Notes under the pieces: model-generated
The model's database searches: none
Told to the model about the DNA's origin: nothing
The model's input: the letters and a program-made list of their open reading frames with translations, nothing else
In this document: piece after piece, positions 8,448 to 17,783 of the stretch
How positions within the stretch are numbered: position 1 is the first letter of the stretch
How the letters are laid out: each line of letters opens with the position of its first letter
Position numbers and translations under genes: made by a program
Assembly (NCBI GenBank): GCA_013289955.1
Contig: JABCYZ010000038.1
Location: 1-63,008, forward strand
Direction of reading: 5' to 3'
DNA length: 63,008 bases
DNA from: Acidobacteriota bacterium
GTDB lineage: Bacteria > Acidobacteriota > Terriglobia > Acidiferrales > UBA7541

Positions 8448-9695
8448 CTACTTTGCAAGTGTTGGATCCTTCAGGGCCAGCCGTTCGCCTGGTGCCAACC
8501 CCTTGGCAATCAAGGCTTCATCGCCGCTCTGGCGCGATACCTCCACGGGCGTCTCTTCGAATCTCGATCCGCGACGCACATACGCAACGATTCTTCCCGC
8601 CTTCCGAAAAAGAGCGTTCGTCGGAGCTACAATTCCATCAGGCACGCGCGCCACCGCGATGCGAACCGTTGCGCCCATTCCAGGCGTGAGCCGCGCATCG
8701 CTCCCCGCCAGGCCCAGTTCCACCGCAAAATTCCGCGGTATCGGCCAACCCGCACCGAAATCCATGCTGGCCGTTGGACTGATCGTGTCAAGACGCCCGT
8801 CGAAGCTCCTGTCCGGGAGCGCATCGAGCCGGACCGTCGCGGACTGCCCCAGTTTCAACTGGCCTCTTTCCGCCTCTTCCACGCGCGCCGCGATCATCAG
8901 CGCGGAGCCATCGGGAAGCTCCGCGATCGCTGCGCCCGGCCACGCCCGGTCGCCGGGTTTGAAAGGTGTCGGGCTTCCTTGAGGCTGCCAGTGATTTTGC
9001 AGCGCAACAACGCCATCGAGCGGCGCTCGGAGAGTGAGGGATTCGAGTGCCCGTTCATCGAGCTCCACCTGGAATACAGCCTGGTCGTGCTTCTGCTGCT
9101 TGCTGGAGAGATCGGAAGCGGCCGCCGCGCGATCTGCTTTCAACTTGGCTTCGGTTTCCTTCTGTTTTTGTTCCGCATCCGCGAGTTTCAGTTTGGCCTG
9201 CTCGCCCTCAATGACCGAAAGGATCTCCTGTTTACTGGCGTCCATGCGCGCCTTCTCGGTGTCGTACTTCGCAGTCATGGCGTCGGTTACGTCCTGCTCT
9301 TCCTTCAATCGCGAAGCCGCGCGCGACTGCTGAATTTCCGCTTCCGCGGATTTGACGGCGGACTGATCTTCCGCCAGCTTTTGCTTCACTGTGGTCGCGT
9401 CAAATTCCACCAAGAAATCGCCCTTCTTTACTTTCGTTGCGTTGTCCACAAGCTTCAATATTTGCAGGTCTCCGGCCCCATAAGGAGCCGCAATCACCGC
9501 CGACCGGATGGCTTTGACTTCACCCTTAATTTCCAGGTAGTCCACGAACTCTTTGCGCTTCACATCCGCCATCGGAAAATTCACAGCCGAGTTTGCCAGC
9601 CGAAAAGCCCCGAACACGAGTCCGCCAACAACCAGAATGGCAGCGACGACGAGCAGTTTCTTTCTGGATTTCCCCTTCTGACTTCCGCCGTTCAT
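8448..9695 (-). CDS. HlyD/MFP-family periplasmic adaptor, second in operon
   Basis: 415 residues. A single N-terminal membrane anchor (KKLLVVAAILVVGGLVFGAF) precedes the first lipoyl half (KLVDNATKVKKGDFLVEFD), a Lys/Glu/Ala-rich coiled-coil hairpin at about residues 105-215, the second lipoyl half (LTLRAPLDGVVALQNH) and barrel domains. Its start ATG overlaps the stop of the upstream adaptor in an ATGA arrangement, which implies translational coupling. It differs clearly in sequence from the two adaptors flanking it, so it is an old paralogue and not a recent copy. Confidence 0.88.
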   Translation of the reverse strand: MNGGSQKGKSRKKLLVVAAILVVGGLVFGAFRLANSAVNFPMADVKRKEFVDYLEIKGEVKAIRSAVIAAPYGAGDLQILKLVDNATKVKKGDFLVEFDATTVKQKLAEDQSAVKSAEAEIQQSRAASRLKEEQDVTDAMTAKYDTEKARMDASKQEILSVIEGEQAKLKLADAEQKQKETEAKLKADRAAAASDLSSKQQKHDQAVFQVELDERALESLTLRAPLDGVVALQNHWQPQGSPTPFKPGDRAWPGAAIAELPDGSALMIAARVEEAERGQLKLGQSATVRLDALPDRSFDGRLDTISPTASMDFGAGWPIPRNFAVELGLAGSDARLTPGMGATVRIAVARVPDGIVAPTNALFRKAGRIVAYVRRGSRFEETPVEVSRQSGDEALIAKGLAPGERLALKDPTLAK

Positions 9696-10972
9696 GGCTT
9701 CTCCGGCGCTGCGGAATCCTGGCTCGCATCCCTGCGGATTACGTCACCCTCCGCCAGTCCAGACTCGACCACCGCACTCAGGTCGTTCCGGCGCCCCATT
9801 TTCACCGTGCGCTTCAGAAAACCACTGGGACTTTTCAGCCATACAAACGAATGTCCCGCTTCCGTCCCGATACTCTGATAGGGAACCACCAGCACATCGT
9901 TTTCCGAACCGAGATCGAGGTCCATGGCTGCCGAAAGGTCCGGCAATAGCCTGGGGTCGTTTCCCTCGACGAGAAACCGCGCCGCGAACGACCGCACCAT
10001 TTCCGTAAACTGGCCGGTGTGGCCAAGAGGGGACACTTCATCGAGAACCGTCGGTAAAGCCATTCCCGGATAGGCATCCAAATGCATTTCCGCTTTCTGT
10101 CCTGGATGCACTCTCAACAGGTCGACTTGATTCAGTTCGACGCGCACTTCCATCTTTGACGGATCGACCACCTGAAGAAACGGCACACCCGGCCGCACCT
10201 GATCTCCTTGCTGCACCGTGCCCATCCGTCCGCCAAGCCATATCGTGTTATGGACCACCACCCCCGCCATGGGCGAATGCACCGTCATCTTTGCGGCGTT
10301 TGCCAACGCGTAGCGCATCGCTTCCTTGGCGCGATCCCTTTGAATCTCCAGAATCTTGATCGCCGCCACAGCTGCGGCGCGCTTCAACTCGTAGGTTTCC
10401 TTGAGTTGCTTGAATGTGGCTTGCCCTTCATCCACCGCTTCCTGATTCTTTTCGGCGTCAATGCGCGAGACAACCTCATTTCTTTGAATCTCAAGTTGTG
10501 CGCGCTTCAATTCATCCTCGGCCTGCTTCAGCGCGGTATCGTCCTTGGCGCGTGCGATTTCCTCATCCGACTGCTTCTGGGCCACCTGGCTCACCAGGTT
10601 GTCGTAGGTGCTCTTTTTTTCAAGATAGTCTTTCGTCTGCGCTTGGGGATCAAACTCGACCAGGAGGTCGCCGCTCTTCACGTGTGTACCGGCGGGGACC
10701 AGTTTCGTGACTACCATTGACCCGACCTGCGCCCCCTCAAGTCTCGGCGCCAAAACGATAAAAGAACGAGAAGCCTGCGTCGTTCCATTGAGCCGCAGCG
10801 TCTCGGAAAGGCTCTTCCGCTCGACTTTGACCAGGGAATCGGCCTTGTCCGCCAGGGGTCGTCCTTGCCGGAAGTGCAGAAAAAGAAAGGGGATAGCCAC
10901 TAGAACCAATACGGAAGCAATACGAAGAAGAAGAGTCTTGGGCTTGCCGCGGTTTTGGGAAATTTGGCCCAT
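9692..10972 (-). CDS. HlyD/MFP-family periplasmic adaptor, first in operon
   Basis: 426 residues. N-terminal anchor (LLLRIASVLVLVAIPFLFL), lipoyl half (LVPAGTHVKSGDLLVEFDP), coiled-coil hairpin at about residues 115-225, second lipoyl half (MTVHSPMAGVVVHNTIWLGG) and a barrel region (MEVRVELNQVDLLRVHPGQK). It is the first gene of the operon; a GGGG tract lies just upstream of the ATG. Three adaptors next to one permease and one channel is unusual. They may form a mixed hexamer, or may serve other permeases. Confidence 0.88.
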   Translation of the reverse strand: MGQISQNRGKPKTLLLRIASVLVLVAIPFLFLHFRQGRPLADKADSLVKVERKSLSETLRLNGTTQASRSFIVLAPRLEGAQVGSMVVTKLVPAGTHVKSGDLLVEFDPQAQTKDYLEKKSTYDNLVSQVAQKQSDEEIARAKDDTALKQAEDELKRAQLEIQRNEVVSRIDAEKNQEAVDEGQATFKQLKETYELKRAAAVAAIKILEIQRDRAKEAMRYALANAAKMTVHSPMAGVVVHNTIWLGGRMGTVQQGDQVRPGVPFLQVVDPSKMEVRVELNQVDLLRVHPGQKAEMHLDAYPGMALPTVLDEVSPLGHTGQFTEMVRSFAARFLVEGNDPRLLPDLSAAMDLDLGSENDVLVVPYQSIGTEAGHSFVWLKSPSGFLKRTVKMGRRNDLSAVVESGLAEGDVIRRDASQDSAAPEKP

Positions 10973-11286
10973 AACCCCTTAAGACGCTGCATGCGTTTGA
11001 GTGTTATCCCGCCAAGCTAAGTGCTTGGAACTCGAATCCGCCGATTTGGTTGTTTCCGCGAACGGACATATCGGCAGCCCTCTCTAAGCAACCAAGTCTA
11101 TCTCACAGTTACGAGGAACAGCACGCCTCAATTTGCATTGTGCTTACGTCATCGACCCGGAACTTGCTTCCGCCAGTGGTCAGAGGTTGTGTCAGGCGGA
11201 ATACGATTTGGAACTGGTGGAAGAATGGATGGCTGGTTACCAGGCAGGCCGCTAAGCTCCTCCGCGCCCACTAAGGCGCTGCGAAC
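10973..11286. other. intergenic region upstream of the export operon
   Basis: No gene is supported here. It must hold the promoter of the minus-strand export operon, but no convincing -35/-10 pair was found. A plus-strand open stretch ending at 11255 (residues CQAEYDLELVEEWMAGYQAG) looks protein-like but has no start codon and opens only at 11088; it could be a worn gene tail. Confidence 0.4.
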
Positions 11287-12483
11287 TCACGGCTTTCGCG
11301 CGTCGTTTCCGTATTCCCATTCATAGGGCACGCCGGTGTCCCCGAGCATGAATCTGACGAGTTCGGCGAAGCCTGCTTCGGAACGAACGTCGTTTGAGAG
11401 AATCAAGACGCAACGTTCACTGGCCTCGATGCAGACCATGGTGTTGGCGGTCTGGCCGTCGTGGCCGCCTTTGTAAAAGCCGCGGCCCTCGGGGCCGTCG
11501 AAAACGGTGACGCCCAGCCCCGAGTACAGGTCCTTGCGCTGTTCAGCGGGCGGCAGGTCCGGAAGGAAGAGGGGGAACAGGCTGGCTGTGGATATATGCA
11601 ATACCGGTTTCGTGATTTCGGCGCGTGAGGCAGGACTGAGGCCATCGCCGCGTACGAGGGCGGCGGTAAACTTCGACAGGTCGCCGATGGTAGTGTTCAT
11701 TGAGCCGGATGCGCGCACCTTGCTCCGCTTGTCATGTGGCTGCGGCTGGCCTTGGTCGTTCCATCCATCGGCCACGTTAGTATCTTTGCCGTTAGCCCAA
11801 ACCAGGCTTGTGCGGAACATTCCCAGGCGGTCAAAATTGGCCTTGGTCAGATCGCCTACATCGAGGCCCAAACCTTCCGCCTTGCGGCCGTGTTCGACGA
11901 CGAATTGCAGCAGGATGAAGCCTTCGCCCGAATAGCTGAAGCGCGTGCCAGGTTCGAAATGGATGCGCAGCTTCTGGTCCGGTTCGATGAACCAGAAGTT
12001 GCTGAAGCCGGTGGAGTGGGTCAAACACATACGCGGAGTAATCTTTTCCCAGCGCGGGTCGTCAGCGAGGTCCTTGTATGGTCCATACTTGTCCGGAAAA
12101 ACCGGATCGGGGCCATAGCTCGGCAAAGGACTGTCGAGATCGTACTTAATGGGAGTGTCGAGGTTCAGCTTGCCCGCATCGACCAGTTGCATCACCGTGT
12201 ATGCAAACACCGTCTTGGTAAGCGACGCGCCGTACATGACCGTGTCTGTGGTGAGCGGATCGCCTTTGGCGTTGCGGATGCCATAGCTGTGGACATAGGC
12301 GACCTTTCCGTGATCAATAACCGCAACGGCCATGCCGTTCGCGTGGGTCCGGGACATGATCTTGGATACTTCGGCGTCCATCGCCGCGGCGTCGGGTACG
12401 GTTTGAGCGACAGCCCCGACGGGAAGGCAGAAGGCAGCAAAAAGCGGAGCGACGAGAGGGAGAAACTTTTTCAGCGTTCTCAA
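11287..12483 (-). CDS. serine beta-lactamase-fold hydrolase (class C/esterase type), secreted
   Basis: About 398 residues. With TTG 12483 as start the protein begins MRTLKKFLPLVAPLFAAFCL, a clean signal peptide ending near AVA-Q; AGGA lies eight bases upstream. The upstream GTG 12567 would bury the signal behind 28 residues. The catalytic S-x-x-K is S87-L-T-K90 (GASLTKTVFAY), a YSGEGF segment takes the Tyr position, and HDGQT stands at the third motif. This is the PF00144 family, which holds class C beta-lactamases, DD-peptidases and esterases; antibiotic resistance should not be assumed. It lies downstream of the msrA terminator and is probably transcribed alone. Confidence 0.85.
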   Translation of the reverse strand: MRTLKKFLPLVAPLFAAFCLPVGAVAQTVPDAAAMDAEVSKIMSRTHANGMAVAVIDHGKVAYVHSYGIRNAKGDPLTTDTVMYGASLTKTVFAYTVMQLVDAGKLNLDTPIKYDLDSPLPSYGPDPVFPDKYGPYKDLADDPRWEKITPRMCLTHSTGFSNFWFIEPDQKLRIHFEPGTRFSYSGEGFILLQFVVEHGRKAEGLGLDVGDLTKANFDRLGMFRTSLVWANGKDTNVADGWNDQGQPQPHDKRSKVRASGSMNTTIGDLSKFTAALVRGDGLSPASRAEITKPVLHISTASLFPLFLPDLPPAEQRKDLYSGLGVTVFDGPEGRGFYKGGHDGQTANTMVCIEASERCVLILSNDVRSEAGFAELVRFMLGDTGVPYEWEYGNDARKP

Positions 12484-12690
12484 GGTGAAAGTCCTGTCAA
12501 AACCGGATGCTGACTGATGTACTTTGGGCGCAGGCCTAGGCTCCGGATTCTGATTAGAGTTACGCACACGGCTCCGGGAAAGTCCGTCCCTTTTGGCACA
12601 CTCGGCCCTTGCGCTTCGCTATCACTTCGCTTCCATCTGGCTGTGAAGAGGACTTTCCACTCCAAGCTGTCGAACACGCTCGGCACATTC

Positions 12691-12717
12691 AAAAAAGGCC
12701 GGGCAACTTGCCCAGCC
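12691..12717 (-). terminator. rho-independent terminator after msrA
   Basis: Read on the minus strand, GGCTGGGC and GCCCGGCC pair around an AAGTT loop to give an eight-base-pair GC-rich stem with one G-U pair, directly followed by six T. It lies 29 bases after the msrA stop and separates msrA from the hydrolase gene. Confidence 0.85.
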
Positions 12718-12745
12718 CTGACGATTTTCGAATGGCCAAGTTAAA

Positions 12746-13219
12746 TCAGAAGTGGCAGGAGGCAACGCCCCGCTTTTGCAGATACTTCTGGTGATACTCT
12801 TCTGCGCGATAGAACGTCCCCGCTGGCGTGATTTCCGTTGCAATGAGCCTTTTTAGCTTGCCGCTGGCCTCCAGCGCTTCGCGGGATTTTTTCGCAGCGG
12901 CTTCCTGTTCGGGTGAATGAAAGAAAATGGCCGTGCGGTATTGCGAGCCGAAGTCCGGGCCCTGCCTGTTGACTTGCGTCGGGTCGTGCACTTTCCAGAA
13001 GACGTCGAGCAACTGTTCGTAGCTTACTTTGGACGGATCGAACGTTACTTGCACCACTTCCGCGTGGCCGGTTTCATCCGTGCAGACATCTTTGTAGGTG
13101 GGATTCGTCGTTTCGCCGCCGCTGTAGCCCACGGCCGTTTCGATCACGCCGGGCACCTGCTGAAATGCCGCTTCAATTCCCCAGAAGCACCCTGCTCCAA
13201 ATGTTGCAATCTCTGACAT
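12746..13219 (-). CDS. msrA: peptide-methionine (S)-S-oxide reductase MsrA
   Basis: About 157 residues, the normal length for a single-domain MsrA. The catalytic signature is GAGCFWGIE with Cys11. Downstream are VGYSGG, NPTYKDVCT, GHAEVVQVTFDP, DPTQVNRQGPDFGSQYR and the C-terminal HQKYLQKRG, all characteristic of the family. It reduces methionine-S-sulfoxide in proteins and free Met, with thioredoxin as reductant. A further Cys near the C-terminus (GVASCHF) may be the resolving Cys. Two ATGs are six bases apart (13225 and 13219); AGGAG abuts the first and is six bases from the second, so 13219 is chosen. No signal peptide, so cytosolic. Confidence 0.95.
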   Translation of the reverse strand: MSEIATFGAGCFWGIEAAFQQVPGVIETAVGYSGGETTNPTYKDVCTDETGHAEVVQVTFDPSKVSYEQLLDVFWKVHDPTQVNRQGPDFGSQYRTAIFFHSPEQEAAAKKSREALEASGKLKRLIATEITPAGTFYRAEEYHQKYLQKRGVASCHF

Positions 13220-13403
13220 GGACATCTCCTAAGCGAACTCGGCTTCGCTCGCTGTGCTGGTCCGGGTAAATGTCGGCCAGGCACAGCGATTGGATGCGCG
13301 CGCTACCTCCGAAGTTTCGGTGGATTCTTCAAAACAATCCTCGTGCCTCCCACTGGAAGGAGCCAGCTGCCGGACCGCTCGCTTCTCTTAACAGGCTTCT
13401 GTT

Positions 13404-14558
13404 TCAAGACTTCTGCTTTGGCGCCGCCAGGAAGGTCTTCAGTTTTGCCTGCGCCAACGCCTTGTATGGGCTATTTACCGAGGCCGACTGCGTGAAGGCA
13501 TCTTTTGCTTCGGCATTCCTTTTCAAGTTCAGCAGCGCGAAGCCCAGCCGGTATTGATTTCGGCCATAGCTCCCTTCATCCGGCTTCAGCAGCGGCGAGG
13601 CGGCCTTGAGATTCTGCGCGGCTTGTTCGTTGTCCTTCTTCTCTATGTTAACCTGCCCCAAGCAGCTGAGGGCCAGACCCTTCTGCAGCGAAATCTGCTG
13701 CTGCCACTGTTCGTCGGTCACTCCTTCCGGCTTCTGGGCGGTGCCCAGCAGGTCCATTACCTTCTTGGCGTACGTTTCGGCCTTATCCAGCTGTTCGCCT
13801 TTCTCGCCGTACTCGTCAGATAGCAAGAGCAGCATTCCTATATTGTTTGGATCCTTCGCCAGGAGCCCATTCGCCACCTCGAGCATTTTGGGCACGTTTT
13901 GCGCCTGCTGATAGGAGGTCGCCGCCACGCCGAGGGCCTGATTTGCATATTGCGAATCGGGATAAAGTTGCGCGAAACGCGTCAAACTCGCGGCCCGCTT
14001 CGCGGGAATCGTTATGCGATAAAACCCAAGGAACATGGCTTGTTCGATGTAGGTGATGTTGTCTTTATTGTTGTCCAAGGTATCTTTTTGCTGCCGCTGC
14101 CAGCTGAGTGCTTCGACTCCATCCGGTGCCTGAGAAGCCTTGTATCGTTCGAGGATCCCGGGCACCTTCTCTCCGTAAGCCATGAGTTTATCGGTGTCGC
14201 CCTTTTCGCTGGCCGCTCGAACCATATTCACGGCGTTGGAAAAATTATCGGGATCGAGTGCAAACAATTTGTCGCCGTATTCGAAAGCCTTGTCGTAGTT
14301 TTTCTGCGCGAGGTAGTAATTCACATAGAGATCGCAGGCCACAATGGCCATGTCACCCTGTCCGAGGCCCGATGAAAATTTATCGATCAAGGCCAGCTTT
14401 TGCGCCTGATCGGCCGTGCCGTTGATTTCCGTCAGAGCATGGTCCGCGTCGGACCCGGCGGCGATCGGCACAAACTTGCCGATTGTTTGCCCGACGGCGG
14501 GAAAGGCTGCAAAAAGGAGCAGGGCGAGAATCCCCATAAACTCGGTCATTCGCTTCAT
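13404..14558 (-). CDS. secreted tetratricopeptide-repeat protein
   Basis: About 384 residues. A signal peptide (MTEFMGILALLLFAAFPAV, cleavage near GQ) is followed by helical hairpins with TPR spacing: YYLAQKNYDKAFEYGDKLFA, then DPDNFSNAVNMVRAASEKGD, and near the end YRLGFALLNLKRNAEAKDAF. A role in protein-protein contact in the periplasm is likely; there is no catalytic domain. The ATG at 14558 is chosen because GGAGG sits five bases upstream; the frame begins at GTG 14570. It is divergent from the larger TPR gene at 14719. Confidence 0.75.
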   Translation of the reverse strand: MKRMTEFMGILALLLFAAFPAVGQTIGKFVPIAAGSDADHALTEINGTADQAQKLALIDKFSSGLGQGDMAIVACDLYVNYYLAQKNYDKAFEYGDKLFALDPDNFSNAVNMVRAASEKGDTDKLMAYGEKVPGILERYKASQAPDGVEALSWQRQQKDTLDNNKDNITYIEQAMFLGFYRITIPAKRAASLTRFAQLYPDSQYANQALGVAATSYQQAQNVPKMLEVANGLLAKDPNNIGMLLLLSDEYGEKGEQLDKAETYAKKVMDLLGTAQKPEGVTDEQWQQQISLQKGLALSCLGQVNIEKKDNEQAAQNLKAASPLLKPDEGSYGRNQYRLGFALLNLKRNAEAKDAFTQSASVNSPYKALAQAKLKTFLAAPKQKS

Positions 14559-14718
14559 GGACGCCTCCACGGGAAGGAAATTGCCTGCATCTTAGTGCCG
14601 CTTGGCCCGCCGCGCAAACAAATTCCTCCTCGAAACGGGCGCCGCCCTCCGACAGCGCTCCCCGCTCCCGTTTTTCGTTTAGAATGGGAGTGCCGCCGCA
14701 TGTTAGGGAGAGGAATCC

Positions 14719-16572
14719 GTGGCAATTTTCTTGTCGCATCCCACTTTGTTATTGCGGAAGACCGCAGCCTTTCTGTTGACGGCATACTGTCTTCTCTTTG
14801 CCTATGCCCGCCGCACAAACGCGCAGTCAGGCGTGGCCTGCCACTCGATGGACATGCGTGTCGAGGTTGCGCCCGAGCAACTGCCGCCCCCAGAGAAACT
14901 CACCGGCATCGGCAACGCGCACATTCGTATCACTGCGACTCCCGAGGCGCAGGGGTGGTTTGACCAGGGGTTGAATTTATTGCACGACTTCTGGGATTAC
15001 GAATCCATTCGGGCCTTCGAACAGGGCGTTCGTGTCGATCCCCAGTGTGCGATGTGCTATTGGGGTATTTACCAGGCGGCGAAAACAAACTACAGAGAGG
15101 ACAACAAATACTTCCGGGACCAAGCGCTAACGAAGGCAGTCAGCTTGAAAGGCCGCGTCAGTAAATCGGAGCAGCTGTACATCGAGGCGGGCGTGGCCTC
15201 CGAAAAAGACGAGAAGAAAGATAAGAACCCGAAGGATTCGAAGGAGGTTCAAATCTACCGCAAGCTCGTCAAGCACGATCCGGCGGACCTGCAGGCGCGC
15301 ATCTTTCTGGCATGGGCGCTGACGGATGGTTACGACGATAGCGGCCAGCCGAACGCCGGTACAAAGGAAGCCCTGGCGATCTTTCAAACGGTTCTGAAGG
15401 ATGATCCTGACAATTCCGCGGCGAATCACTATTGGATTCACGCCGTGGAAGCGAGTCCTCACCCGGAGCAAGCTCTCCACAGCGCAGAAATTCTCGGCCG
15501 TTTAGCTCCGACCTCCGGCCACATGGTCCACATGCCGGGCCACATCTTCTATCGCACCGGCGACTACTCCCACGCGAAAGAATCCTTTGCCGCGTCCATG
15601 AAAGCCGATGAGGAGTACATGCAGGAGCAACACATTCAGGTCGACGACGACTGGAACTACGTACACAACCTGATGTATGCCATCGCGAACCTCATGGAAG
15701 TGGGTGAGTTAAGCGAAGCCACCGCACTGTCCGCTAAACTAAGGGACGCGCGGGGTGAGCTTCCCAATACGCTCTACCCGTGGTCGCCGCGCGATGCCAT
15801 CTCCAGGGTCAATCCACGCCTGCCGGTCGCCCTTCGCTCGGCCGATTGGAGCGCCGCTCTCGCGCTTCTCGAGTCCAGCGATCCTCCAGCGACACTGCCG
15901 AATCTGCAGTTTCTCGAACGCCAGCTAACGCAATATGCTCTCGGCATGCAAGCTCTTGACGCGCACGATTTGTCAGCCGCGGATGCGGCGTCGGCCCAGT
16001 TCGATGCCGAACTCAAGCGCTTGTCCGATCGCCTAAAAGATGAAGAGAAAGCCAAATCCAAATCCAAAGAAAAACACAAAGAAAAGAAGACGGCCGTCGC
16101 CTCTCCTCCAAAGATCCGGCTGATGCCGGATGCGTATGCAAAGCCGCTGGTGAAAAACCTGTCCATCATGTCTCTGGAATTGCGCGCGGGAATTCTTATG
16201 GCCAGGAAGCAGAGCGCGGAAGCGAGAAAACTATACGTACAGGCCGCCCAGGAGGAAAAGGCGCTTGGCTATCACGAACCTCCAGCTTTCGTGCGGCCCG
16301 TCGCTGAAACCGAGGCAGCCGCTTTCATGTCCGTTTCCGATTGGCCCGCCGCAAAGACTGCCTACCAAGCGGCCCTGGTCGAGCGCCCGCACTCCGGCTT
16401 TCCGCTCTACGGCATCGCGGAAGCGAGCGAGAAAGCTGGTGACGCCCGCGCAGCCACTGCCGAGTACTCGGAGTTTCTGACCGCATGGAAATCCGCCGAT
16501 GCCGATCTTCCGCAGCTGACCCATGCACGCGACTATGTCGCTTCTCACGGCACAGCCGCAGCCGGCAAATAG
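14719..16572 (+). CDS. large TPR-repeat protein with N-terminal signal or anchor
   Basis: 617 residues. GTG start with GGGAGAGGA just upstream. The N-terminus has a hydrophobic stretch (KTAAFLLTAYCLLFAYA) that could be a signal peptide. The conserved block GWFDQGLNLLHDFWDYESIR, then AFEQGVRVDPQCAMCYWG, is typical of a widespread acidobacterial/proteobacterial TPR family; further repeats follow through residue 600. A Lys/Glu-rich linker sits near residues 440-460 (KSKSKEKHKEKK). Function unknown; family members are often found near transport or redox genes. The CxxC pair at CAMC is not in a heme motif (no following His). Confidence 0.75.
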   Translation: MAIFLSHPTLLLRKTAAFLLTAYCLLFAYARRTNAQSGVACHSMDMRVEVAPEQLPPPEKLTGIGNAHIRITATPEAQGWFDQGLNLLHDFWDYESIRAFEQGVRVDPQCAMCYWGIYQAAKTNYREDNKYFRDQALTKAVSLKGRVSKSEQLYIEAGVASEKDEKKDKNPKDSKEVQIYRKLVKHDPADLQARIFLAWALTDGYDDSGQPNAGTKEALAIFQTVLKDDPDNSAANHYWIHAVEASPHPEQALHSAEILGRLAPTSGHMVHMPGHIFYRTGDYSHAKESFAASMKADEEYMQEQHIQVDDDWNYVHNLMYAIANLMEVGELSEATALSAKLRDARGELPNTLYPWSPRDAISRVNPRLPVALRSADWSAALALLESSDPPATLPNLQFLERQLTQYALGMQALDAHDLSAADAASAQFDAELKRLSDRLKDEEKAKSKSKEKHKEKKTAVASPPKIRLMPDAYAKPLVKNLSIMSLELRAGILMARKQSAEARKLYVQAAQEEKALGYHEPPAFVRPVAETEAAAFMSVSDWPAAKTAYQAALVERPHSGFPLYGIAEASEKAGDARAATAEYSEFLTAWKSADADLPQLTHARDYVASHGTAAAGK

Positions 16573-16592
16573 AGGCGTGCCGTCCTTGAGAT

Positions 16593-16862
16593 TTATTCGG
16601 TCCGTCGTTTGGACCAAAACTCCGCGGAAGTCACCACCGGCACGATTTCAAACTCGACTAAATCCTCCCAACGGCTAACCCAATCTGCCAGCATGTCGCC
16701 ATGCTCTGCTTCCATTATCTGGAAACAGCGCCCGCCCGCCGAATCCACCCAGCTCACGTGATAGGCAACACCGGCCGGCAGCATGCGTCCATCGCGTGCG
16801 AAGCGCTCGCCGATCGCTTGGGCATCGCCATTCTTGAACCGCTCAATCACCATGAAAAGCAT
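16593..16862 (-). CDS. DUF3303 family protein
   Basis: About 89 residues. MLFMVIERFKNGDAQAIGER, then GRMLPAGVAYHVSWVD, then CFQIMEAEHGDMLADW and DLVEFEIVPVVTSAEFW are the conserved segments of the DUF3303 family, a small ferredoxin-like alpha/beta fold with no known reaction. ATG 16862 starts the family's first strand; the frame opens 28 residues earlier without support. It is convergent with the TPR gene and divergent from the SDR gene. Confidence 0.8.
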   Translation of the reverse strand: MLFMVIERFKNGDAQAIGERFARDGRMLPAGVAYHVSWVDSAGGRCFQIMEAEHGDMLADWVSRWEDLVEFEIVPVVTSAEFWSKRRTE

Positions 16863-16987
16863 GCACAGAAGTCTAGCCGATCGTGGACTCCGCGGAAACC
16901 GATCGCCTGGGCCGGCCTCGGCGTTTCGAGTGATTTGACGCAACAAACGTTTCGCGAGAGGATGGGGAGTTTGGACGAGGGGAAAAT

Positions 16988-17779
16988 TTGGATCTGGGGC
17001 TAAAGGGCCGCGTAGCTATCGTCGCGGCCGCCAGCAAGGGACTTGGCCGTGCCGTGGCCGAAGAACTCGCGCACGAGGGAGCTAGCGTCGCCATCTGCGC
17101 TCGTACCGCTTCCGAGCTCGAAGAAGCCGCCGGCCATATCCAAAAAATCACCGGCTGCGGCGTCTTCCACCAAAGCGTCGATGTCGCAAATCCCGACGCG
17201 GTCACTCATTTCGTTAGCGCCGTCGAAGAGCGCTTCGGCCGTCTGGACATTTGCATTACGAATTCCGGTGGGCCGCCGTCAAGATTGTTTGCGGATACGA
17301 AAGCGGAAGACTGGAGGGCCGCCGTCGAGCTGCTTTTGATGAGCGCGGTTTTTTTTGCTAAGGAAGCGCTGCCGCGCATGCAAAAGAACAAGTGGGGGCG
17401 ATTCATCACGATCACGTCTTCGGCCGTCAAGCAACCCGTTGACGGCCTTCTGCTTTCTAATTCTATTCGTGCCGCCGTCACGGGTCTGGCGCGCACGCTT
17501 GCGAATGAGTACGCCGCCCACGGCATCACCGTGAACAACGTTTGCCCCGGTTACACCCGCACCGCGCGTCTTGACAATCTCGCCGCATCTATTTCCGCGC
17601 GTACTGGCGCTCAACCCGAATCCGTCTTCGCTGATTGGACCCGCCAGATTCCCGCAGGTCGCATCGGGACGCCTCAAGAATTCGCTGCCGTCGTGGCGTT
17701 TATCGCTTCAGAGCGCGCCAGCTACGTGAACGGCACCTCCATCGCTGTCGATGGCGGTATGATCAGGAGCCTTTTTTAA
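16988..17779 (+). CDS. atypical short-chain dehydrogenase/reductase
   Basis: 263 residues. The nucleotide-binding motif is present (VAIVAAASKGLGRAVAEEL) with a following Ala-Arg acceptor region, and NNVCPGYTRT is the usual C-terminal SDR block. The active site departs from the canonical Ser-Tyr-Lys: after the Ser strand (ITITSSAVKQP) the Y-x-x-x-K position reads S-N-S-I-R. A subgroup of FabG-like SDRs has this change. The TTG start at 16988 has GAGGGG about five bases upstream. The gene is followed after four bases by the ACT gene and then by the aminopeptidase, so the three form an operon. Confidence 0.85.
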   Translation: MDLGLKGRVAIVAAASKGLGRAVAEELAHEGASVAICARTASELEEAAGHIQKITGCGVFHQSVDVANPDAVTHFVSAVEERFGRLDICITNSGGPPSRLFADTKAEDWRAAVELLLMSAVFFAKEALPRMQKNKWGRFITITSSAVKQPVDGLLLSNSIRAAVTGLARTLANEYAAHGITVNNVCPGYTRTARLDNLAASISARTGAQPESVFADWTRQIPAGRIGTPQEFAAVVAFIASERASYVNGTSIAVDGGMIRSLF

Positions 17780-17783
17780 AGAA

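Noticed and set aside
8313..9878. 521-residue plus-strand frame opposite the adaptor genes
   Set aside because: It lies antisense to two clear HlyD genes, has an Arg/Ser/Phe-rich composition without domains, and is an artefact of high GC in third codon positions.
11088..11255. Protein-like stretch without start, upstream of the export operon
   Set aside because: Too short and no family recognised; kept only as a note on the intergenic region.
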